DNA of 62,000 nt from Prorocentrum cordatum (GCA_963575745.1 CAUYUJ010017893.1:236046-298045), one strand, 5' to 3'. Numbered from the stretch's first letter, positions 10,001-17,750 are shown. Made by a program: numbers and translations. The notes: a model not told the origin generated them from the letters alone.

Positions 10001-11430
10001 AACCCGGGATACCCTGACAAAAAAATCAGATGGCTGCTTGATGCGCGCCCTCACTGTAAAGCTAAACGGGGGCACCGAGAAGCGAATTGGCCAGCGAAGC
10101 CGACAACAAACACATGCGAGGTTCTGCGCGCGTTTTTCACGGGCCGGCGCTGGACCCTCCCGCGGGTCAACACTAACGGGGGGAGGGCGGGGCCACCCAA
10201 GCGGGGGAGCATCGAGCTGGAATCGGTGATACATCGCCGATAGATCGAGGAGGAGGAGGAGGAGGAGGAGGAAGAGGAGGATGAGGAGGAGAACAGGAGG
10301 GTAGGCCTGATAGCGAAACCACACGTTCCTTGGCGGGGTGGCTACCAGGCCCCTATCGCCTATCGGGTCCCATCGGCGATCCATGGGCGACTGGGGGTCG
10401 ATGCATCCACCTCTGAACCTATCCACCCCTAGCGCTGCCCTGGCTTTAGGGCCATAGCTCGGCTCTCCAGTGGCCGTTCGGGACGATCCAGCCACCCACG
10501 GAACGCCCTCGGCGAGGCGCAGCTGTTGGAAGGCACCCTGGGGCTGAGCCTACTTGGATCACCGCGGGTGTTGCCATGTGGCTAGGAGTGTATAAGTGGA
10601 TGCCAAAGTGGCTTATATTTGCCTAGCCTAGCTTGTAATTGCCTTGAGCGGCTTGGGTGAGTTCGTTAGCTCAGTGAAATGGGCGGAACCTACTTAGGCT
10701 GGATCCTTCTCCCCCCTAACCCACCTAAACCGCTTAAAGGCTAGGTTAAAACAGATGTACCCCACCTTCGTATCCACTTTATAAGCCCATATCCACTTAG
10801 CAACCACCGCGGTGATCCAAGTACGCTTCCCCCTGAACCTACGTATCCCCCCCTAGCGTTGCCTCTGGCCTCATCCGCTGCCGCGCGAAAAACGTGCCCG
10901 GGGCGCCGACAGGGGGTGGACCTTCGAAAGCTGACGTCGGCCTTCCATTTTCTGCCCAGCTTTTTCTGTGAGCTCCAGGAGGGCGAAGTCGTTGTCGAGC
11001 GTGTTGCCGTCGAAGCCTGGGTGCACGACGATCGACGACACCGAAAGGTGCACCTCGGTCCCGTCGGAAGCGCCGCTGGTCTTGTCGTGTTCGCCCAACT
11101 TGACGCCGACCGACCCTGGCCCTCTTTGGGGCGGACAGAAAGGTACTGGTGCCGCTACTCCCCAGACCTCTCCCAGGGTGCATTCTAACGGGAGTTTCGA
11201 AGAGAATCCAGCCGCGGTGGCGAGGGATCTCCACGACGAGCAGAGGTATCGGTGTCTTTTCCTCCTCCAACCCTTGGAACTCACGCAGTGAGCAGCCGTC
11301 AGAACCCACTGGCTGTCGATCAGCGTGCCTCCGCACCAGCAGTTGTCGCCGGAGGGGTGCTTCAGGCAGGCGTGCCACCTCCACTCGCAGTGGGTTGCGG
11401 CCTGGCCGTGCACTATCCTTGGAGGCCACC
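2621..11430 (-). CDS. secreted trypsin-like serine protease with C-terminal Cys-rich modules (whole visible gene)
   Basis: Four minus-strand exons join into a complete chymotrypsin-fold (MEROPS S1) peptidase. It has an activation site before RIVHGQ, the catalytic His in TAAHC, Asp in NDFALL and Ser in GDSGGP. The S1-pocket Asp precedes CQGDSGGP, so trypsin-like cleavage after Lys or Arg is likely. The introns are 156, 3872 and 2935 bp. Joining at GT-AG, GA-AG and GC-AG keeps frame and rebuilds continuous S1 motifs across all three junctions. After the peptidase come Pro-rich linkers, a small Cys module, a beta-rich module with NG-RPYY spacing and a CxDT...MCCACGGG module. The protein is therefore probably extracellular or cell-surface. 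The first exon (signal peptide) and the true C terminus are not certain. The left limit given is simply the end of the open frame; a splice donor near 2830 is likely. Confidence 0.85.
4100..4356. mobile_element. family I inverted-repeat element, copy 1
   Basis: The left arm contains TACTTGGATCACCGCGG and GTGGATGCCAGTGTGGCTTA. The right arm contains the inverted counterparts (CTCCTTATCCACT and CCGCAGTAATCCAGGTA). Flanks share a 20-plus base direct repeat around GGACGCGCACCTACAC (4053) and GGACGCACACCTACAC (4355). A second copy lies at 10545-10840 in intron 2 of the same gene. Confidence 0.65.
4371..4537 (+). mobile_element. family A element, complete, 8-bp target duplication
   Basis: The termini TTGGGTAGGGCGTGTCCCCC and AGGCACAGGCCCGACTTAA are inverted repeats. 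The 8-base direct repeat ACCTACAC flanks the element on both sides. The core has an AT-rich middle and a TATTTGCTGACTATGCTTGA motif shared with the other copies. Confidence 0.8.
4555..4976. repeat. cluster of GATCCTGGGCCCAGGATC-type palindromes
   Basis: Near-perfect 18-20 base palindromes or half-forms occur near 4559, 4647 and 4954, with a degenerate one near 4087 and another near 28898. Between them is a pyrimidine-rich tract of CTCTCTGT units and TATATA (4690-4850). Confidence 0.55.
4984..5143 (+). mobile_element. family B dispersed element, copy 1
   Basis: It opens with GGGGCCCTGGGACACACAAA and closes with TGTGTGCTTCTTTCCCTC. The middle carries TATTTTCCTATATTTTCCTG. Four other copies lie at 23752, 24574, 53527 and 59604, all in plus orientation. 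A lone family A terminus follows directly at 5147-5180. Confidence 0.7.
5147..5180 (+). mobile_element. solo right terminus of family A
   Basis: CCTCCTGTAGAGGGACGGGC followed by CCGACTCGAACCTAG matches the right end of complete copies. No matching left end is adjacent; family B replaces the rest. Confidence 0.6.
5181..5756. other. no supported gene
   Basis: Nothing beyond a purine-rich patch at 5570-5605 and pyrimidine-rich sequence at 5680-5715. Confidence 0.35.
5757..5865 (+). mobile_element. family H element, right half
   Basis: Repeated GATGCATCGCCGATGCG followed by CGCGATCCTTCGACCCCATC and a CTCGGACCCCATCTGGGAGG end. The matching left arm is missing. Fuller copies are at 17280, 35848 and 48840. 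Confidence 0.6.
6098..6705 (+). mobile_element. family A element split by arrays
   Basis: A left end (TTAGATTGGGCGTGTGCCCC) lies at 6098 and a right core plus end (CGTCCCCAGACTATTTTTGG, then CTTCCTGTAGAGTCGGG) at 6637-6702. Instead of the usual 60-90 bases between them there are about 440 bases containing the GGGCTATA and GGGCACC arrays. Confidence 0.6.
6222..6560 (+). repeat. GGGCTATA array followed by GGGCACC array
   Basis: About 250 bases of TATAGGGC and TAGGGCTA units, then about 80 bases of CGGGCACCCC units. It resembles, but is not, a telomere repeat, because the units keep CTATA. Confidence 0.8.
6692..6880 (+). repeat. family G dispersed repeat, copy 1
   Basis: The sequence around CGGCGGCATGTGC, GGGACGTAATGGAATA, AGAGGCGCCATGAAATCTGG and ATATCATGGCCCCCGCCATG is repeated at 23432-23620 with about 85 percent identity by eye. 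It is partly palindromic (CATGGC...GCCATG). Confidence 0.7.
6883..6957 (+). mobile_element. two tandem family A right termini at an exon edge
   Basis: GATAGAGGGACAGGCCCGAC is followed 35 bases later by GAGGCACATGCCCGACTTCA. The second ends 11 bases from the splice donor of protease exon 3, so on the coding strand intron 3 starts almost exactly with an element end. Confidence 0.7.
6960..7103 (-). CDS. protease exon 3
   Basis: The 48-codon exon supplies [18 protein letters not shown] and [19 protein letters not shown], the S1 segment between the catalytic Asp and the C-terminal half. The acceptor is TGTGCCAG before GAG CTC. The exon is needed to make a complete S1 fold and fits in phase 0 at both ends. 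Confidence 0.85.
7125..7275 (+). repeat. family D repeat, degenerate
   Basis: It carries GCCCTCGCCGGGCCTCGGG and ends in ACATGACGTCGGGGGTCTG. The same two signatures frame better copies at 13543-13950, 20752, 26640 and 55935. Confidence 0.5.
7276..8129. other. no supported gene
   Basis: Intronic sequence relative to the protease. A run of GGGGCCTC-type units (7370-7480) ends in a poly-G tract. Otherwise nothing I can name. Confidence 0.35.
8130..8247. repeat. inverted repeat of CGAAGGATTGCAAAA units
   Basis: Four direct copies of GAAGGATTGCAAAA are followed by two inverted copies TTTTGCAATCCTTCG, so the segment can fold into a hairpin. Confidence 0.8.
8800..9240. repeat. degenerate CCAAGAGGGCCCC array
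   Basis: Same unit type as at 230-700, densest from 8940 to 9170. Confidence 0.6.
9300..9440 (+). mobile_element. family C element (partial)
   Basis: Contains GGATTCGCCTCGAAATCCTC, GTCAGAACGCACCCCAGG and GGTACCTCTTGGGTTCCCC, the core shared with intron 1 of the protease and with copies at 17445, 20508 and 33945. Confidence 0.65.
9540..9800 (+). CDS. candidate exon, function unknown
   Basis: One plus frame reads [20 protein letters not shown], then [20 protein letters not shown]. This is a balanced, protein-like composition with about 70 percent G/C third positions. It lies antisense inside protease intron 2, just after a family C element. I recognise no domain. A 15-base tandem repeat follows. 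Confidence 0.25.
9825..9935 (+). repeat. 15-bp tandem repeat
   Basis: Alternating units CGCAAGAAACCCT and CCTGACAACCCT, about seven in total. Confidence 0.75.
10205..10420 (+). mobile_element. family M element with an internal AGG tract
   Basis: It begins GAGCATCGAGCTGGAATCGG and ends near GGGCGACTGGGGGTCGATGC. The same ends occur at 58620-59010. In this copy about 60 bases of GAGGAGG units replace the interior after CCGATAGATCG. Confidence 0.55.
10545..10840. mobile_element. family I inverted-repeat element, copy 2
   Basis: The arms CTACTTGGATCACCGCGG (left) and CCGCGGTGATCCAAGTA (right) are inverted, and the homology extends about 65 bases through GTGGATGCCAAAGTGGCTTA. Total length is about 295 bp. 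Confidence 0.75.
10976..11115 (-). CDS. protease exon 2 (catalytic Asp)
   Basis: Encodes [21 protein letters not shown] and [10 protein letters not shown], the S1 region from the second beta strand to the catalytic Asp. The acceptor CCAG gives phase 1 and rebuilds SSKGSVGVK with exon 1. Confidence 0.85.
11116..11271 (-). mobile_element. protease intron 1 = complete family C element (introner)
   Basis: The 156-bp GT-AG intron matches dispersed family C from end to end: GGAGGAGGAAAAG start, GGATTCTCTTCGAAACTCC, GTTAGAATGCACCC, GAGGTCTGGGGAGTAGCGG, CAGTACCTTTCTG. It is flanked by an 8-base direct repeat with one mismatch, AGGGTTGG and AGGGTCGG. The donor lies inside one copy and the acceptor AG begins the other. 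Confidence 0.8.
11272..11430 (-). CDS. protease exon 1 of the peptidase domain (activation site and catalytic His)
   Basis: Reads [18 protein letters not shown], then [17 protein letters not shown]. This is the classic activation cleavage before Ile, the CGGTLI strand and the catalytic His. The exon starts after AAGCAG at 11431-11433. A signal-peptide exon must lie to the right. The upstream intron ends in family H-like sequence. Confidence 0.85.
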
Positions 11431-11432
11431 CT

Positions 11433-11575
11433 GCTTGGGTCCGAGTAGATGCGGTGGGAGGAGATCGCCGATGATGCATGAGCGATGTGTCGGCGACGCT
11501 GGCGCCGCATCGGCACCGTCGGCGTGGATAACATCGGACTCCACATTGATTCGCATCGCTGATGCAACGGGCGCA
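11433..11575 (-). mobile_element. family H-like sequence at an intron 3-prime end
   Basis: GATGCATGAGCGATGTGTCG and GCATCGCTGATGC motifs plus, on the minus strand, CGCATCTACTCGGACCC directly before the splice acceptor of exon 1. The last motif is the family H end seen at 5820 and 49060. Confidence 0.5.
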
Positions 11576-11765
11576 ATCCAACCACACCATCTTGTGGGGT
11601 CCCACAACGGTGCGGTGACGGACCGTGCGGTGACCTCGAATTCCTCAAAGACCTTGCCGCACGGTCCATCACCCCCAGTCGCCCGAAGCATCCTCGGCGA
11701 CCGACCCGAATCCAAACACCATGCGGTCTCACCCCGAACCCCCACTGAGGACAAGGGAAAGACCC

Positions 11766-11866
11766 GGCCAGGCGAAACTCGGCCAGGCTGAACACGGCCA
11801 ACTGGACTCGGTCAGGCCGAGTTCGGCCCGGGCCGAATGTAGCTTGGCCGAGATGAGCCTGGCCTC
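11766..11866. repeat. GGCCGAG/CTCGGCC-rich repeat
   Basis: Short units of TCGGCCAGGC and AGGCCGAGTTCGGCC. A related cluster (13345-13425) lies beyond the right end of the split family A element, which suggests one locus opened by the insertion. Confidence 0.5.
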
Positions 11867-12059
11867 AAATCGGGCATGTCCTCCCGCAGGCGGATTCCGG
11901 AGGAAAAATACATGGTCAACCAAGTTTTCCAAATGGTGAAAAATGGTAGGAAAATCGTCCCAAACTATTTCCCCACATCCTAAGTGGGGTTCATGTTTTC
12001 TCTGGACGGCCGCGGGCCACTCACCCACCCACACACACAACACACACACACACATCATG

Positions 12060-12740
12060 ATCATCATCCTCGGGCATTCCATGCGAGCCCGCTCGCGCAG
12101 AAGGGTTCTCCCCTGTGGCCCCTAGGGGGGCCCACCTAAAAGTTGGAATTCCAACGGCTATAGGCAGCAGCGAGCCCGCTCGCACGGAATGACCCTCAGG
12201 GGCATTCCATGCGAGCCCTCTCGCGCGGAAGGGACCTCCCCTGTGGCCCCTAGGGGGTCCCACCTACAAGTTGGAATTCCAACGGCTATCGGCAGCAGCG
12301 AGCCCGCTCGCACGGAATGACCCTCAGGGGCATTCCATGCGAGCCCTCTCGCGCGGAAGGGACCTCCCCTGTGGCCCCTAGGGGGTCCCACCTAAAAGTT
12401 GGAATTCCAACGGCTATCCGGATCAGCGAGCCCGCTCGCACGGAATGACCCTCAGGGGCATTCCATGCGAGCCCGCTCGCGCGGAAGGGACCTCCCCTGT
12501 GGCCCCTAGGGGGTCCCACCTAAAAGTTGGAATTCCAACGGCTATCGGCAGCAGCGAGCCCGCTCGCACGGAATGACCCTCAGGGGCATTCCATGCGAGC
12601 CCGCTCGCGCGGAAAGGACCTCCCCTGTGGCCCCTAGGGGGTCCCACATAAGAGTTGGAATTCCAACGGCTATCGGCATCAGCGAGCCCGCTCGCACGGA
12701 ATGACTCTCAGGGACATTCCATGCGAGCCCGCTCGCGCGG
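12060..12740 (+). repeat. 128-bp satellite, about 5.3 copies
   Basis: GCATTCCATGCGAGCC recurs at 12074, 12202, 12330, 12458, 12586 and (changed) 12714, exactly 128 bases apart. Each unit carries the 14-base palindrome GTTGGAATTCCAAC and GGCCCCTAGGGGG. Since 128 is not a multiple of three, the open minus-strand frames are artefacts. Confidence 0.95.
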
Positions 12741-13240
12741 AGGAGGAAGAGGATGAGGAGGAGGCTTGGGAGAAGGAGGAGGAGGAGGAGGAGGAGGAGG
12801 AGGAGAAAGAGGAGGAGGAGGCGGGGATTTCAACCAAGGTGCCGTCAGGAGGACGCGGTTGAAATGGACGCTGCTCAAGGCGGAGGAGGAGGAGGAGGAG
12901 GAGGTGGAGGAGGAGGAAGGGAGGGGGATTTCAAACCGCGGTGCCTTCAGGAGGAGATTGATTTAATGGACGTTTGTCGAGGAGGACGTGGAGGAGGACG
13001 AGGAGGAGACGGAAGAGGCGCCGGAGGAGGAGGGGGAAGAGGGGTGGGAGGAGGAGGAGGGGGAGAAGGAGGAGGATGAGGAGGGGGATGAGGAGGATGA
13101 GGAGGGGAGGAGTGGGAGGAAGAGGAGGAGGAGGAAAAGGGGGAGGAGGGGGGGCAGGAGGAGCAGGACGAGTGGGGAGGAGAGAGGGGGAGGGAGGAGG
13201 AGGAGGTGGAGGAGGAGCAGCAGCAGCGTCAGCAGGAGCA
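12740..13240 (+). repeat. AGG-rich purine array
   Basis: Interrupted GGAGGA units; one inner unit of about 110 bases (GGTGCCGTCAGGAGGACGCG near 12838, GGTGCCTTCAGGAGGAG near 12939) is repeated twice. Confidence 0.9.
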
Positions 13241-13542
13241 GGATCATTCTGATAGTGTACATATCCCATGCAAAATTGGGCTTTCATGTGGGGTCCACCC
13301 GTTGGAGATATGGTTGACGTTTGGACATTTCTCTGGACAGGCCCGACTCGAGCATGGCCGAGGCCAGCTGGCCGAGCTCCGCCTGGCCGAGTGCAGCTGG
13401 CCGAGGCCAGCCTGCCCGAAGCTCGCTGCTGCCCGCCGAGAACCACCACACCCCGGTGGGCACCGCACCGTCTGGGGGCCCCCAGCATCCACTCGGACCC
13501 CGATCCCCTCGCAGTGCGAACAACATCACGATGGGAGACCTT

Positions 13543-13950
13543 CCCCGCTGTTTTCGGCCTCTGGGGGCCCTCGCCGGGCCTCGGGGCCGTGACAAGACCC
13601 GACTCGGGGTGAAAAGCGGGTCCTGGGGAATGGGTCTGGACATCTGAAAGTCCGGTCATGAAGCAATGGTGACGTCGGGGGTCTGGGGACCACGCTTCGT
13701 TTGTCGGCGGCGGGCGAGGGGGGGAAGTGGGGACATGCCCGACCTGACACTTCACCCCCCTCGCCTGCCGCTGACAAACGAAGCGTGGTCCCCAGACCCC
13801 CGACGTCTCCATTGCTTCATGACCCGGCTTTCATTTCAGATGTCCAGACCACTTCCCCGGGACCGACTTTTCACCCCGAGTCGGGTTTTTGCTTCGCGGC
13901 CCCGAGGCCCTGTGAGGGCCCCCGGAGGCCGAAGGTAGCGGGAAAAGCCC
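13543..13950. mobile_element. family D fold-back, two arms of about 195 bp
   Basis: Sequence from CGCTGTTTTCGGCCTCTGGG to GACCACGCTTCGTTTGTCGG on the left returns inverted on the right, from ACAAACGAAGCGTGGTCCCC to CGGAGGCCGAAGGTAGCGGG. The arms look about 85 percent identical, with a loop of only 15-20 bases. The loop carries GGGACATGCCCGACCTGA, a family A end. Confidence 0.9.
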
Positions 13951-13959
13951 CGCCGCCGA

Positions 13960-14110
13960 GCTTGCGAGGCCCTGCACGGTCCTGGAAGCGCGGGCCCCGC
14001 TCCAGGGCGTGTCGTCCGGGCCCTTGGCCCCGCACGCGGCCGCCGCCGTCGGCGTCGGGGCCGCCGCCGGGGTCGGCGCGGGGCTTGGCGCGGGCGGCGG
14101 GGTGACCTCG
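13960..14110 (-). CDS. candidate exon, Pro/Ala linker plus CGAKGPDDTPW
   Basis: The minus strand reads SPAPTPAAAPTPTAAAACGA and then KGPDDTPWSGARASRTVQG, with nearly all third positions G or C. The linker type matches those in the protease, and it lies between the peptidase exons and a signal-peptide-like exon on the same strand. It might therefore be a propeptide exon. No splice sites are certain. Confidence 0.25.
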
Positions 14111-14319
14111 AGGGAAGGTCGGCGGCGAGCGCTGGGGGGGAAGGGAGATGGACTGAGCATTTTCTTAGGGTGGAGGGCTCAGGGTGGAATCCGTATGGGC
14201 TTCTGCACCTCGAAAATCAATCCGTCGTGATTCACCTTTTGCAGATTCAAGCCTCAAAACCAATCGAAACGGCATTTCAGATTTCACCAGTTGCCCTCCA
14301 CCCAAAAGAAAATGCTCGG

Positions 14320-14520
14320 AAGGAGAAGGCCTTCTCGAAGGCGCCGGCGGGGCTTCTCGCAAGCCCTCGCGCCTTCTGAGAGGTTTCGGTGTCTTCGGGG
14401 AAAGCTCAGAGAAAACTTCTCAAAGGCCGGGGGACCTCCGAGCCTTCTCTGAGAAGGCCTGCGCCCCTTCTCGTTTCCACCCCCGGGCGCGCCGCCGAGA
14501 AGGGGCGTTCAGATGTTGGG
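14320..14520. repeat. CCTTCTC/GAGAAGG inverted-repeat cluster
   Basis: GAGAAGGCCTTCTCGAAGGC, GCGCCTTCTGAGAGG, CCTTCTCTGAGAAGGCC and CCGCCGAGAAGGGGCG form several overlapping hairpins. Confidence 0.55.
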
Positions 14521-14565
14521 CCAGGTCCCTACAACTCTTGCCTCACACTCGGACAGCCGTGACCA

Positions 14566-14712
14566 CGAGGAGGAGGAGGAGGAGGAGGAGGAGGAGGAGG
14601 AGGAGGAGGAGGGGGAGGAGGAGGAGGAGGAGGAGGAGGAGGAGGAGGAGGAGGAGGAGGAGGAGGAGGAGGAGAGGAGGAAGAGGAGGAGGAGGAGGAG
14701 GAGCAGGAGGAG
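14566..14712 (+). repeat. (GAG)n / AGG microsatellite
   Basis: Nearly pure GGA trinucleotide array of about 145 bases. Confidence 0.98.
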
Positions 14713-15093
14713 TTGAGTGGATTCTACCCCCTCCGCGCGACCTTCGAGCCCCACCCCTTCCCCATGCGCCCGTTCCAGCGCAGCGGCGGACTTTCGCGGC
14801 AGCGCAAAGTCCGCCAGATGTTGAGCTTGCCAGCTGCTCGGAGGGGGCGGTGGTTAAGACAGCTTGCCGGCTGCGTGTCTCGTATCTTTGTTGGCTGCCC
14901 CCCCTGAAAACTGATCGTCGCCATGGCTGAATCTGCCTCGAAAGACCGGTCAGGATGGGCCCCCCAGGGTGGTTCGGGGACCGACGTTGAGCGGACGTGG
15001 AGTGGACGGTAGAGCGGCCATTGTCTCAACTGGCCCTCCTCCGAGCAGCTAGTCGTAGAAACACGCTGAGACAGATCACAGCATGCTCGTGTC

Positions 15094-15285
15094 GTGACGA
15101 CCTGTGCGTTGGTCTCTGACTCTGACTCTGACACTCTGACCTCTGACAAGGTGTGGCTCCTCGGGGAGTTTGGAAGGCGGCTGTCGCAACGCTGCGAAGC
15201 TCTCTGGGCGGGGAAGATGTTTGTTACGTTCTACGGCCACCCAAGGACAGAGACGCCCTACGACCTCCCGGAACCTTTCCACTAA
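15094..15285 (+). CDS. candidate exon, function unknown
   Basis: The plus frame reads DKVWLLGEFGRRLSQRCEAL, then WAGKMFVTFYGHPRTETPYD and a stop after PEPFH. This is a balanced, protein-like sequence and the opposite strand is less convincing. A run of GACTCT units encodes the SDSDSD-like start. The true 5-prime border is unknown. I recognise no family. Confidence 0.35.
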   Translation: MTTCALVSDSDSDTLTSDKVWLLGEFGRRLSQRCEALWAGKMFVTFYGHPRTETPYDLPEPFH

Positions 15286-15549
15286 GATATCAAACCTGGG
15301 TGCTCGAGACCTCTCATGATCAAGCCTTTCGGGGGCCTGGGTGGAGAGGTGACGCTCCTTACGATCCCTTGGGCCCTGCAAGCAGGACCTACCACACGCA
15401 CGCGCCTGGTCGGACCAGGGGATGAGGAGGGTTCACATGCCATGGCCTTGGTGGCGCTGAGACGCGGGCACAACAGCGTAAGAGGCACAAACAAGTATAC
15501 CATATGATACAAATCGAACCGCAGAGCCACAAAACGATGACGATGGCGC

Positions 15550-16189
15550 TGGCACGGATAATATTATCATCATCATCATCAACAACAGCATCACCATCAT
15601 CATCACCATCAGCATCATCAGTATCATCAACCACGTCCTCAGCATCATCCTTCCTCATCCTCATCATCCTTATCATCACAATCCTCATTACAATCCGTAT
15701 CCTCCTCACCATCATCAGCATCATCAACATCACCACCAACATCATTATCGTCATCGATATCAGCAACAGCATAAGCATCAAACTATTAATACTGATAATA
15801 ATAATGACAATCATAGTGATAAACATCATCAACATCAATAACATAACCATCACCATCACCATGAACATCAACATCAGCATCACCGTCATCGTCATCAGGA
15901 TCCTCCTCCTCCTCGTCCTCCTCCAGGTCGTCATCATCATCACCATCACCATCATCATTATAATCATCATCATTATGAACAAGATGCTCGTCATCATCAT
16001 CATCAGCATCATCATCATCACCATCATCATCACCACCACCGCCACCACCACCACCATGACCATCATCATCAGCATCATCATCATTAGTATCATCATCATC
16101 AGCAGCATCACCACCATCATCAGCATCAGCATCAGCATCAGCATCAGCATCAGCATCAGCAGCAGCATCAGCATCAGCATCAGCATCAG

Positions 16190-16253
<64 letters not shown>

Positions 16254-16365
16254 GCCATCATCATCCTGACCCTCATCATCATCCGCATCCTAATTCTCAT
16301 CCCGCTCCTCATCCGCATCCTCATCCTCGTCCTCCTCATCCTCATCATCACCATCCCCCGGCACG
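15550..16365 (+). repeat. CAT/ATC trinucleotide array, about 800 bp
   Basis: Imperfect (CAT)n with a (CAGCAT)n core at 16120-16195 and pure CAT at 16195-16250. The long Ile- or Met-rich frames over it are not genes. Confidence 0.97.
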
Positions 16366-16494
16366 CCCCTGGTCAGGATCGCCAGAGGGCAAGATCATGA
16401 CGAGGCGGGCGGGCCTCCGGAACAGGCCCTCTCCCTCCGCCCCCCCCGCCGCGCGGCCAAGCCCCAAGCAAAACCAGCCCACAGACCCTCCTGC

Positions 16495-16677
16495 TGTTCC
16501 TCCACCTCCTCCTCCTTCCTCCTCCTTCTCCCTCCTCCTCCCTCCTCCCTCTCCTCCTCCCTCCTCCTCCTCCTCCTCCTCCTCCGCCGCCCGTCTTCGT
16601 CGCGGTGGTGGTCGTCGTCGCCCCCGTCGTCCCCGTCGTCGTCCCAGTCGTCGTCCCAGTCGTCCCCGTCCCCGTCC

Positions 16678-16722
<45 letters not shown>

Positions 16723-16760
16723 GCGTCGTCGGCGTCGTCGGCGTGGTGCGCGCTGCCAGC
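16495..16760 (+). repeat. CCT array followed by CGT array
   Basis: CTCCTC units (16495-16590) pass into CGTCGT units (16600-16745). Confidence 0.93.
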
Positions 16761-17110
16761 CGGTGGCCTCGGGAGGGCGCCCGAGGCGGCGCCGGAGGCG
16801 GCGCCCCGGCGCGTGCCGCCGCGGCAGCCTGGCGGCCGCCCGCTCGCGCAGGTCGGACGCCTCCAGAGGGCGGCGGGGCAGAGCCACGACTCGGAGGACA
16901 CGGACACGGACACTGCACACCCACGTCACACGGGACGGCACTACGAGGGGCTGGGCGGTGGCGCCTCGGCGCCGACAAGCATGCAACAAAGTCTCACGCT
17001 GGGGAAGGGAAGAGAAAAAAGGAGGAGGAGGAGGAGGAGGAGGAGGAGGAGGAGCCGGCCGGCAGGTTCACTCACCACGACTCGGACAAGGAACAGGTAT
17101 CCATACCTAG

Positions 17111-17272
17111 AGTTAGGTCGGGCATGTCCCCCTAAGGCGGATTTCGAGCGAAAACTTAAAACATACACCAAACATGAGCAAACATAGTAAAAAAGAATCC
17201 AAAAATCGTCCCCAGACTATTATTTGACTATTGTTGGAAATTCCCCCTGTGGAGGGACAGGCCCGACTTAAA
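17111..17272 (+). mobile_element. family A element, complete, 8-bp target duplication
   Basis: The termini TTAGGTCGGGCATGTCCCCC and GAGGGACAGGCCCGACTTAA are inverted repeats. The direct repeat ACCTAGAG flanks it exactly. The core AATCGTCCCCAGACTATTAT is conserved. An AGG tract lies just upstream (17020-17055). Confidence 0.88.
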
Positions 17273-17279
17273 CCTAGAG

Positions 17280-17450
17280 GTCTCATCCGATGCATCCGCG
17301 ATGCATCGCCGATGTGTCGGCGATGCATCGGCGAGGCGGCCAGCGCCATCGGCGTGGAGACAGTCGGGCTCCACATCGGGCCGCCTCGCCGATGCGTCGG
17401 CGATGCGGCGCGATCCTGCGACGCCATCTCCTCCGACTCCATGCAAGGGG
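17280..17450 (+). mobile_element. family H element
   Basis: Nested GATGCATCGCCGATG and GCGATGCATCGGCGAGGCGG motifs, then GCGGCGCGATCCTGCGACG and CTCCGACTCCATG at the right end. Confidence 0.6.
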
Positions 17451-17615
17451 GCCCGGGATGCCTCTGCCCCTCCCTCCTTTCCCCCTTTTTGGGGGCCTCC
17501 TGGGAGGCCGTCGTCGTCGCCGCCGCCGAATTCGCCTCGAGACTCCGGTCAGAACGCGCATCGGGGGAGGTCCGAGGAGGAAGGGGCGGTATCGGTACCT
17601 CTTGGTTTCCCCAAC
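17445..17615 (+). mobile_element. family C element
   Basis: GGGGGCCTCCTGGGAGGCCG, GAATTCGCCTCGAGACTCC, GGTCAGAACGCGCATCGGG and TATCGGTACCTCTTGGTTTC follow the same order as protease intron 1. Confidence 0.75.
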
Positions 17616-17689
17616 GACGACGACGACCACGCAGACGGCGGACGACGAGTCGAGGGCGCATCGTCGTTGAGGACAAGGGTCCAAGACGA

Positions 17690-17708
17690 CGACGTTTCGC
17701 ACGACCAC

Positions 17709-17750
<42 letters not shown>

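Larger units (their letters stand above)
7104..10975 (-). other. protease intron 2 (apparent GA-AG)
   Basis: Exon 2 ends CTC CTG and exon 3 begins GAG CTC GCC. The 7-base direct repeat GGAGCTC sits at both boundaries, so the cut can only be placed within it. A GA donor with AG acceptor gives the correct LLELASP sequence. The intron holds families C, D, I and M, tandem arrays, and a candidate opposite-strand exon. Confidence 0.7.
11867..13350 (+). mobile_element. family A element opened by 1.3 kb of satellite and AGG array
   Basis: The left end TCGGGCATGTCCTCCCGCAG plus core AAATCGTCCCAAACTATTTC lies at 11867-11985. A degenerate right end, TTCTCTGGACAGGCCCGAC, lies near 13330. The intervening DNA is the 128-bp satellite and purine arrays. 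Confidence 0.5.

Noticed and set aside
12021-12650. Five similar minus-strand frames of 74-80 codons beginning MGPPRGHRGG
   Set aside because: They are successive units of the 128-bp satellite.
15389-16400. Open frames of about 300 codons on both strands (poly-Met/Ile)
   Set aside because: They are translations of a CAT/ATG trinucleotide array and are open in any phase.
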